Assembly: GCA_024743115.1 (NCBI GenBank)
Contig: JANSXC010000023.1
Span: forward strand, 40,883-104,882
DNA from: a bacterium
GTDB lineage: Bacteria > Planctomycetota > UBA1135 > UBA2386
Length of the DNA: 64,000 nt
Direction of reading: 5' to 3'
In this document: piece by piece, positions 1 through 8,250 of the stretch
How positions within the stretch are numbered: position 1 is the first letter of the stretch
Layout of the letters: every line of letters begins with the position of its first letter
Position numbers and translations under genes: made by a program
Notes under the pieces: model-generated
The model's database searches: none
Told to the model about the DNA's origin: nothing
The model's input: the letters and a program-made list of their open reading frames with translations, nothing else

Positions 1-67
1 ACGGGGAGGAAAGAATCTAATTCGGGCCTGGACGTTGCGGCCAGCCCCTCCCTCTACAGGGTGCGTC

Positions 68-1951
68 ATGCAGAACTCGTTCAATCGCGTATCGTTGGTG
101 GCGGCACTCGTCGCGGCGACCCTCCCGTCACAAGGTCGGCCATCACCGGATCGGCCATCACCGGATCGACCATCACCGAGCAGACCGTGTGACAGCTCCC
201 GGATCGAGTGGGTGCTGCCCGGCCACTTCGAGGTCGCACGGAAGCGTGCGGTTGCCGAACAGCGGATGATCCTGATCAAGGGCATTTCATTCGGCGTGGA
301 CGAGAAGGGGGCGAGCTGCGCGACGGCCGGCACCTGGTGACCCGGCGCCGAACCCATGCGAGCCGGGTGCTTCGCAGAACGACGTGTCATCGACCTGATC
401 AACCGGCGCTTCGTGCCGTTCTTCTTCAATCGCGGAGGGCCCGGCAAGGGGCGAGACGCGAAGGCCTCGGCGTTCGTCGACGGTCAGACGGAGAACCCCT
501 GGGCCTACTTCGCCGCGTTCTCGCCGGACGGCCGGATCCTGGGCGAGACCGAACTCTACGCCGACAAAGACGCGGTCTTCGAGTGGCTGCGTGAGTTGCT
601 GGCCGACCATCCCGAGTACGCGAAGGCTCCGGCCGGTGAGGCCGAGACCGCGCCATCGCGGGGGGCGCTTCTCGAAGAGCTCGGCGACTACGACGGCGCC
701 CTCGCGGCGTACGCGGCGACTGCGGGTGAACCTGCGGTTCGACTGGCGGCCCGACTCGGCGAGCTGCGAATCGCGCGCTATCGCGCGGACTGGCCGCGGC
801 ATGCCGAACTCGAAGAGGGCATGCGCGGTGGCGAGCACGCCGAAGCGGCCGCAGTGGACCTCGAGCTCGAACGCGGGCGGCGGATGCTGGCCGAGAAGAA
901 CTACACCGCAGCCCGCGACTTGCTGCAGCCGTTGACGCAACACGCGGCGGGTCATCCGCGATTGGCCGAGGTGCACTTCTATGCGGGTGTCGCGTGCTGG
1001 TTCGACGACGATCGTGACTGGGCCAAGCTGCATTGGTGCTGGGTCGTCGAGAACCTGCCCGAGGATCGACTGCAGCGCCGCGCCTACATTGCCGCGGCGG
1101 CGGAGGCGATGCCCTACGCCAACCCCGAACTCGGCGGCTACGAAGCGCCGGTCGGCAACATCGGGACGAGCCATATCACGCGGGGCTATCAGCGCGCGTT
1201 GCGTGTTCATCGCCGATTGTTGCCGGCATTCGAACATGGTGACTGGCGTGCCGAGATCGAGCGCAAGCGTCCGATCACCAAGACTTCGACGGGCGGGGGC
1301 GCACAAGGCTCCGAGGCCGCAGAGCTCGCGGCGAAGCTGCGTGACGGCAATGCGCACGTGCCCGCGAACAATCGCATTGTCGATCGCCTCGTCGAGATCG
1401 GTCGGCCATCGATTGCGCCGCTCGTCGCGCAGATTCGCGACCGGGACGGCGAGTCACGTGGTTACTCGGCCTGGGCACTCGCCAATGTGCTGATCGGCGT
1501 CACCCCGCAGCCCGAAGAGGCGATGTCTGCGCTCGTCGAAGCAACGCGCGACGCGGATGGCTACGTCGTGGCCTTGAGTCGGTCAGGGCTCGGCAAGCTG
1601 CGGTCGGCGACGGCGGAGAATGATCGCGCGGGCGAAGAAGCGGCGGCCGAACTGCCGCGCAGCGTGACCCGGCTCGTGGCGCTGCTCGAGGACGGCAACG
1701 CGCATCGGGTGTTCAACAATCGCGTCGTCGATCGACTCGAGGAGTGCGGCAAGACGGCGATCCCGAGCCTCGTGGCGGCGGTCAACGACGAGAGCTTTCC
1801 GGGTCGTGGCTACGCTGCGTGGGCACTGTCGCAGGTGCTCAAAGTCACGGAGTCGCGCGATGAAGTCGCACTGGCCGCGCTGCGTGCAGCCACCGAGAGC
1901 GACGATCCGTACGTTGCGACCCTCGCGCGCTCGGGTTTGTCGACGCTATGA
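68..1951 (+). CDS. Exported thioredoxin-like/HEAT-repeat protein, candidate selenoprotein (in-frame TGA)
   Basis: The frame opens with a signal peptide (residues 1-23), then a Ser-Pro-Asp-Arg-Pro linker, then a thioredoxin-like segment with an internal TGA at codon 91 (338-340). The same frame continues without another stop for 536 codons. The residues after the TGA (PGAEPMRAGCF, then VIDLINRRFVPFFFN) read as the normal continuation of a thioredoxin-like fold, so the two halves belong together. A middle section looks TPR-like, and the C-terminus holds two HEAT-like blocks that are copies of each other (DGNAH, NNRxVDRL, SRGYSAWAL / GRGYAAWAL). Either the TGA is read as selenocysteine or the gene is newly broken; conventional calling would give 68-340 and 356-1951 separately. 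The last codon overlaps the next gene (ATGA). The in vivo function is unknown; a periplasmic redox role is inferred. Confidence 0.72.
136..180 (+). repeat. 15-bp tandem repeat, 3 units
   Basis: Two perfect copies of TCGGCCATCACCGGA (136-150 and 151-165) are followed by an imperfect third copy (166-180). They encode the repeated Ser-Pro-Asp-Arg-Pro linker just after the signal peptide of the thioredoxin-like protein. The unit is in frame, so copy-number change would only alter linker length. Confidence 0.8.
338..367 (+). other. In-frame TGA with immediate downstream hairpin (candidate Sec codon/bSECIS)
   Basis: TGA at 338-340 is followed at once by CCCGGC (341-346), a 15-base loop that begins with G, and the perfect complement GCCGGG (362-367). 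Bacterial SECIS elements are stem-loops just downstream of the UGA with a G near the start of the apical loop. Here the stem starts closer to the UGA than in E. coli fdhF, and short GC stems are common at this base composition, so the hairpin alone is weak evidence. Confidence 0.45.
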
Positions 1952-3345
1952 GGTGTCAACTCCGACATGCGTCGCTGGCGCTGGCGCTGGCGCTGGCCGT
2001 GCTCGTGGCGGGGCCGGCTGTCGTGGCGCAGTCCAAGGGCAAGCTGGTCAAGGAGTGCGACCGGATTCTGCAACGCCATGTGGCGTTCGGTTTCCGCGGC
2101 ACCGTGCTGATCGCGGACCGGGGCAAGCCGGTGTTCGTTCGCGGCTACGGCCTCGCCGACGAACGTAGTGGGCGCAAGAACGCCGAGCACACGCTGTTCG
2201 AGGTCGCTTCCCTGACCAAGCAGTTCACGGCCGCGGCGATCCTGCATCTCGAGCAGGATGGCAAGCTCGCGGTCACCGACTCGATCGCCAAGCACCTGCC
2301 GGGCGTGCCGAAGCACAGCGAAGCGATCACGATCCATCATCTGCTCGCGCACACGTCGGGTGTGCCGCCGACGAATACCGAAGGGCGAGGGCGAAACCTC
2401 GAGCGAGCCGTGGTCGTGTACCTTGGCGATGGACCGAAAATCCCACTCGGCGAGAAATGGGACTATTGGAACGGCGGGTATGCGTTACTGGCCGGCATCG
2501 TTGAGCAGGCGAGCGGGATGTCCTTCGCGGACTACTGCCGAAAGAAGCTCTTCTTGCCCACGGGGATGAAAGACAGCGGGTTCAACGGCGATCGCAAGCT
2601 CGACGCCCGGCGCGCCGCGTTCTTCGAAGGCCGCACGGCGATCGACCACCCCTACGGCGCGTACGAATGGCAGTACCGCGGCATGGGAGGTGCGGTGACC
2701 ACGGTCGGCGATCTGTTGCGCTGGCACACGGCGTTGCTCGACGACACCGTGCTGGGGTCGGCAGCGCGCGAGAAGCTGTTTCATCCGCACGCTCCGCGCA
2801 TGGCCCACGGTCGCGACTACGCCTACGGCTGGTACGTCGGTAAGGCGCCTGACGGTTCGTCGATGGCCTGGCATGGCGGCGACGTGCGCGGTTTCCATTG
2901 TCAGTTCCGGCGGTACCCGGAGCGCGACGCGTGCGTCGCGGTGCTGGCGAACAGCAGTGGCGATCCGATCGCGACGATCGCGGCGCATCTCGAATCGTTG
3001 CTGTTCGGAAAGCGCCCGCGGAGCAAGCTGCCGCCCGTCGTCGCCCCGGCGAAGAAGAAGGCATTGAAGCAGCTGGTCGGGCGCTATCGCGCCGAGGGCG
3101 GTGCCACGTTCGAGCTGAGGCTCTGGAGCGATGGGTTATGGCTCGACTGCGACGACACCGGACTGGCGCGCATACTCACGGGCAACCCGCAGGTGGCGAA
3201 GGCGTCGTTTGCCGTGATGCCCATCGGCAAGGGCGAGTATGTCGCGTGGAATCCGTGGCGGCAGCTCGAGTTCGAGTTTCAGACCAAGCGTCGCAAGGTC
3301 GTCGCCGTGAAGATCGGCAACGCGGCGTACTCGCGAGTGAAGTAG
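1948..3345 (+). CDS. Secreted beta-lactamase-fold serine hydrolase (class C/PBP4-like)
   Basis: A signal peptide rich in Ala-Leu (about residues 1-28) precedes a beta-lactamase/transpeptidase-like domain. The three active-site motifs are visible: S88-x-x-K (SLTK), Y173-x-N (YWN) and the triad HGG at 309-311 in the place of KTG. A C-terminal extension of about 110 residues resembles the accessory domain seen in many esterase-type family members. Substrate cannot be told from sequence; peptidase, esterase and D-aminopeptidase activities all occur in the family. The start codon overlaps the stop of the thioredoxin-like/HEAT gene (ATGA), so the two are probably translated together. Confidence 0.9.
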   Translation: MRCQLRHASLALALALAVLVAGPAVVAQSKGKLVKECDRILQRHVAFGFRGTVLIADRGKPVFVRGYGLADERSGRKNAEHTLFEVASLTKQFTAAAILHLEQDGKLAVTDSIAKHLPGVPKHSEAITIHHLLAHTSGVPPTNTEGRGRNLERAVVVYLGDGPKIPLGEKWDYWNGGYALLAGIVEQASGMSFADYCRKKLFLPTGMKDSGFNGDRKLDARRAAFFEGRTAIDHPYGAYEWQYRGMGGAVTTVGDLLRWHTALLDDTVLGSAAREKLFHPHAPRMAHGRDYAYGWYVGKAPDGSSMAWHGGDVRGFHCQFRRYPERDACVAVLANSSGDPIATIAAHLESLLFGKRPRSKLPPVVAPAKKKALKQLVGRYRAEGGATFELRLWSDGLWLDCDDTGLARILTGNPQVAKASFAVMPIGKGEYVAWNPWRQLEFEFQTKRRKVVAVKIGNAAYSRVK

Positions 3346-3382
3346 CGCGGTGTGGTGGCGGCGCGGTCCGCCGCCTTCGCCG

Positions 3383-3808
3383 CTAACGACGCTCGTGCCA
3401 GTCCACGATTCGTGGCACTCCCGCCGGCGCGCCGCGCAGCAACGTGACGTTCACGCAACGTTGTGCGCGCGTCGAGGAGTTCGCGCTGCGGGTCAGTCGA
3501 GCATGCGATCGAACTTGCCAGCGTTCGGCCGTCGAAGCAACGCGGTGGGCTGAGATGGTGACCTCGGCGCCGCCGATCGTGAGGGTCTCGCCGCCGTAGT
3601 CAGGGTCGTTGCGCAACTGCCACTGCGCCTGCGCGATGCCACCTTCCGCGGCCTGCAGCGCCGCGAGCGTGTCGCGTTCGCCGATCGTTGCCGTCGTGAG
3701 GCGTCGACCGTTATGGAACAGACTGTTCGTCAGGCTGCCGATCACGACCACGAGCACGAGAACCATGATGAGCGCGCCGCCGCGCTCCGGGTTGCGATCG
3801 CGCGTCAT
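3383..3808 (-). CDS. PilX/GspK-like minor pilin-type protein
   Basis: Short protein of 141 residues with a hydrophobic N-terminal segment (GGALIMVLVLVVVIGSL) preceded by a charged leader, and the AALQAAEGGIAQAQ stretch typical of PilX-type assembly proteins. It lacks the G/FTLxE cleavage motif of its two upstream neighbours. The ATG at 3808 overlaps the stop of the preceding prepilin gene (ATGA), and an in-frame extension further upstream lies inside that gene. It is the last gene of the pilus/secretion-like operon. Confidence 0.75.
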   Translation of the reverse strand: MTRDRNPERGGALIMVLVLVVVIGSLTNSLFHNGRRLTTATIGERDTLAALQAAEGGIAQAQWQLRNDPDYGGETLTIGGAEVTISAHRVASTAERWQVRSHARLTRSANSSTRAQRCVNVTLLRGAPAGVPRIVDWHERR

Positions 3809-4290
3809 CGTGGCATCTCCCGGTTGCGCATGAGGACCGTCGTTTCGAGCGTGGTCGCAGGGTGGCCCGCGCTGGTTTCGCCGCGGAGGCGGGGCCGCAT
3901 GACCAGGTTCACGTGTGCGAGCGCGCCCTCCGTTCGGATCGCGAACCCGGCGAAACACCGGGCCAGTGTCTGCACGCGGCCCGCCGCGTCGATGCGCTGC
4001 AGTTCGTGGTCCCGGTGTCGGTAGGTCACTCGTTCGGTCGGGGTAGTCACGACGAAGTCTTCGCTACGTCGGTCGACCTGCCCGGCATCGCGCAGGTCGA
4101 CTTCGACCGTTGCGAGCGCGCGGCGCACGTCCGCAACGTCCGCCTGATAGCCGGACAGCGTCTCGTGCTCCTGCCACGCCTGTGAGCCGATGCCCGCGGC
4201 GACACCGCTGAGGATCGCGAGGAGGGCGACCGAGACCATGAGCTCGGGCAAGGTGAAGCCGCGTTCGGCAGCGAACGTTCGGGCGCTCAT
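3805..4290 (-). CDS. Type IV prepilin-like protein (PilW/GspJ-type)
   Basis: The N-terminus carries a prepilin-peptidase recognition site, RG/FTLPELMVSVALLAI, with Glu at +5 and a hydrophobic helix after it. The remainder has the charged, beta-rich look of minor pseudopilins (about 161 residues in all). The start at 4290 places the cleavage site about a dozen residues in and overlaps the upstream gene's stop (ATGA). Assignment to the W/J class rests on length and operon position and is less sure than prepilin identity. Confidence 0.8.
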   Translation of the reverse strand: MSARTFAAERGFTLPELMVSVALLAILSGVAAGIGSQAWQEHETLSGYQADVADVRRALATVEVDLRDAGQVDRRSEDFVVTTPTERVTYRHRDHELQRIDAAGRVQTLARCFAGFAIRTEGALAHVNLVMRPRLRGETSAGHPATTLETTVLMRNREMPR

Positions 4291-4706
4291 TGTCTCGTCT
4301 CCAATGCTACGACTCGCGTCGTCAGCCGAACCGTCGCGCGTTCCTTGATCGCCGCGGGCCGCCACTCCACGATCGCGTCGACTTCGAACAACCCCGGGGC
4401 GACGAGCTTGGCGGTGCGCCAGCCGCGTGCGTCCGGCAACGATCGCGCGGCTCCCGGCAGATCGATCGGCTGTCTGCCGATCACGAGCTGTCCGACTTTG
4501 GCGCGTGCCGATTCGAGTTCGGCCTGAGCGAGTCGCAATGCCAGGGTTTCCTGGAACGCGCGGGTGGTCGCGCGCGGCTGACTGTGTTGGGTATGAACTA
4601 CGGCGATCGACAGCGTGGCGAGGATCGCGAACGCGCAGATCAACTCGACGACTGTGAGGCCGCGCTCCTTGGCAAGAAGATCTCGGGCTGAAAGGTCGAC
4701 TACCAC
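4287..4706 (-). CDS. Type IV prepilin-like protein (PilV/GspI-type)
   Basis: Contains the prepilin signature RG/LTVVELICAFAILATLS followed by a short globular region, 139 residues in total. The chosen GTG at 4706 overlaps the end of the upstream GspF-like gene by seven bases; no ATG lies close enough to the cleavage site. Like the other minor pilins here it would sit in the inner membrane and enter a (pseudo)pilus after processing by a prepilin peptidase, which is not encoded in this window. Confidence 0.75.
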   Translation of the reverse strand: MVVDLSARDLLAKERGLTVVELICAFAILATLSIAVVHTQHSQPRATTRAFQETLALRLAQAELESARAKVGQLVIGRQPIDLPGAARSLPDARGWRTAKLVAPGLFEVDAIVEWRPAAIKERATVRLTTRVVALETRQ

Positions 4707-5815
4707 GGCATCGCCTCCATCGCCGAGAAGCGCCAGCTGTCGATCCAGGTCATGAGGTCGGCGAAGTGCACCGCGATCAGCACACCGAACCCGACGAGCA
4801 CCACCGGCTGGGCGAAACCGAGCGCGCGCTCGATGGCGTGCACGCTGCGCTGCTGGCACTGGTCGGCGAGTTCGCCGAGGCGCGTGCTCAGGGCGATGGC
4901 GGAGTCGCGTCCGGTCAGCAGTCGTGCCACGACGAACTCGGGCAGACCGGTGTGTTGCCAGACTTCTTCGGGTGGCGCGCCGCCCTCCGCGAGTTCGGCT
5001 GCGGCTTCGAGCTGGACTGCGGAGCGCCAGTCGGCGGCCGCGGGCGCAGCCTGTCGCAGCGCGGTGGCCAGGTCGGCGCCGCTCGCGGTCAGTGTGGCGC
5101 ACGCTCGCAGCGCACGCGAGGCCGGCATCAGGCGGAGGTGTCGGCCGAGCCAGGGCAGCCTGCGCGCGAGCGCGCCGAGCTGCCGGTTCCAGACGCTCGG
5201 GCGCCAGCCGAACGCCAGCAGCAGCCAGACACCGCTCGCGACGCACGCGATCGCGGTCAGCCACGGGCCGAGCATCGCCGCCTCGACCGGGTTCGGCGCG
5301 GCCGCCGAGGTCGGCGTGTCGACAACCCCCATGAACGCCCAGCTCGAACTCACCGCGAGCAGCAGCACGCTCAGGAGCGCGGGATAGGTCGCCGCCAGCG
5401 CGACGCGATAGCGCAACGCCGCCCCGCGATCCCGACGTCTTGCGAGATCGGCGAGCACGGCGGGCAGCGCGGCGTTGCCTTCGGCCGTCGCGATTGCCGC
5501 GAGGGATTCGGGTGCGAATGCGCGACCTGCGCCTGACTTCAGCGCGGCGCTCAACGGCGCGCCACTCTCGAGTTCCTGGGCGATCCGTTCGAGCCGCCGG
5601 CGTTCTCGCGGCAACGCCTCGAGCGCCGCTCGTCGCAGTACTGGTTCGATGGCCTGTTGCCGAGCGGTCGTGAGCTGCATCAGTTCGAGCACGTTGCGCT
5701 CGAACTCGGCGAGCCGCCGACAGCGCAGGCCGAAGACGACGGCGTGCACGATGCAGAGCAGCACCCCGAGGGCCAGGACGAGCCACCAGGAGGGGTCGAT
5801 CAGCGCGGCGAGCAT
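4700..5815 (-). CDS. GspF/PilC-like inner-membrane platform protein (second copy)
   Basis: A 371-residue protein of the T2SS F family with hydrophobic segments near residues 10-30, 140-165, 183-203 and 335-352. The duplicated F-type cytoplasmic signature is visible, for example LESGAPLSAAL and later TASGADLATAL. The ATG overlaps the upstream stop by one base (TGATG). It follows directly on another F-like gene, so the system has two distinct platform proteins rather than the usual one. Confidence 0.8.
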   Translation of the reverse strand: MLAALIDPSWWLVLALGVLLCIVHAVVFGLRCRRLAEFERNVLELMQLTTARQQAIEPVLRRAALEALPRERRRLERIAQELESGAPLSAALKSGAGRAFAPESLAAIATAEGNAALPAVLADLARRRDRGAALRYRVALAATYPALLSVLLLAVSSSWAFMGVVDTPTSAAAPNPVEAAMLGPWLTAIACVASGVWLLLAFGWRPSVWNRQLGALARRLPWLGRHLRLMPASRALRACATLTASGADLATALRQAAPAAADWRSAVQLEAAAELAEGGAPPEEVWQHTGLPEFVVARLLTGRDSAIALSTRLGELADQCQQRSVHAIERALGFAQPVVLVGFGVLIAVHFADLMTWIDSWRFSAMEAMPW

Positions 5816-6868
5816 CACAGCCGGAACAGTCCGAACAGGTCGTAGGCGGGCAGGACGTAGGCCATCGCGAACGTCAGCACGACGAGGCCGATGATCAGTT
5901 CGACGGCGGGTAGCGCGAACGTCGTCGCGCGGTCGGTTGCGCGCTGCAGACGCTGGCGATAGATCGCGGCGATGTCGTCGAGCGCGCGGGCGCTCGCCGC
6001 TGGAGATCCGGCGGACTCGACGAACCACAGCAAGCTGGGCGGGATGAGGTCGCCAGCGCGGATCGACTCGGCGAGGCTCGCGCCGTCCTCGGCGGCGGCC
6101 GCCATGCGGTTCACCTGCGCCTGGATCTCTGAGCCGTCCGAACTCGCGGCGCACAGCGCGAGCGCGCGCGGCAATGGCAGCTCACGGCGCAGGAGCAGCG
6201 CCAGCGTGGTGGCGAAGCCGGCTTTCGCCGCGTGACCGTGCAGTCGCCCGAACAGTGGCAGCCGATACCGCCAACCACGCGGCCCTGAGCCGGGGTCGAG
6301 TGGCTTGCGCAGCAGTGTAACTCCACCGAGCACCAGGGCGAACAGCGCGAGCAGGCCGACGCTCGTGACAACGAACAGCCCCGTGGGCGGCGCCGCGATG
6401 TGCTCGACGCGCCCGTTGATGAGCGGTGGTGAGGTCGGTACGACGGGCGCGATCGTGAGTGTCAGTAGCGCGCCGATGACGAACACGACGACCGCCGCGA
6501 TCAGCGGTAGTTCGAGTCGACGACGCAGCTGGTCGCGAACCCGCGAGCGCAACCCGGCGTCGCGTGCGATCTCGTCGAGCACGCCCGGCAGATCACCGCT
6601 CGCAAGCCCGGCTTCGACGAGCGCGCGGTAGGTCGGCGGGAACCGCTCCGACCGGCGGGCGTACGCGTCCTCGAACGGCACGCCTGACTCGATCTCCGCG
6701 GCCATGTCGGCGCACTCGTGCCGCAACTTCCCACTCGTGAGGTCGTCCTGCAGGCTCGCGAGTGCGTGAGGCAACGGCAGCTCCGAACGACACAGCCCCG
6801 CCAGGCTGCGGTGGAACATCGCGAGGTCGCCGTACGGTTCGGGGTCGGCGCCTGGATCCGTCGCTGTG

Positions 6869-6897
<29 letters not shown>
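5815..6897 (-). CDS. GspF/PilC-like inner-membrane platform protein (first copy)
   Basis: The family signatures are clear: LCRSELPLPHALASLQ and ESGVPFEDAYARR in the first F domain, LLLRRELPLPRALALCA and EDGASLAESIRAG in the second, with membrane helices around each. The start is uncertain: GTG at 6897 and TTG at 6891 both overlap the ATPase gene, and an ATG at 6819 would remove only about 26 residues. It probably forms the inner-membrane platform to which the ATPase docks. Confidence 0.82.
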
Positions 6898-8008
<1,111 letters not shown>

Positions 8009-8094
8009 GCTTCGTCATCGACCGTGCCGCAGCGCGGACTGGCGCGATCGACGAAGTGCCAATGACAGCGTTCAGTCGGGCGTTCGGTCGGCGA

Positions 8095-8208
8095 TCACGC
8101 GAACTGCTGCCACAGGAACCACGCGCCGACCAGCGCGAGAACGATCAGCGCGATGCGAATCAGCTTGCGGTGCTTGACGAGAAACAGGGCGAGTTTGGCC
8201 TTACCCAT
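8095..8208 (-). CDS. Small single-helix membrane protein, hypothetical
   Basis: A 37-codon ORF starts MGKAKLALFLVKHRK, then a hydrophobic helix (IALIVLALVGAWFLW) and QQFA. The basic N-terminus followed by one helix predicts an inner-membrane miniprotein with the N-terminus inside. An alternative ATG at 8220 adds four residues. It lies 86 bases upstream of the ATPase gene on the same strand and could be its first cistron. No family was recognised, and the length makes the call uncertain. Confidence 0.45.
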   Translation of the reverse strand: MGKAKLALFLVKHRKLIRIALIVLALVGAWFLWQQFA

Positions 8209-8250
8209 ATCGCTCAGCATAGGACCGCGGCCGCAGCAGTCGAACCCGGA

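Noticed and set aside
68..340. Treating the signal-peptide fragment as a separate 90-residue gene
   Set aside because: It ends in the middle of a thioredoxin-like fold and the same frame continues with the rest of that fold, so one gene with an internal TGA fits better.
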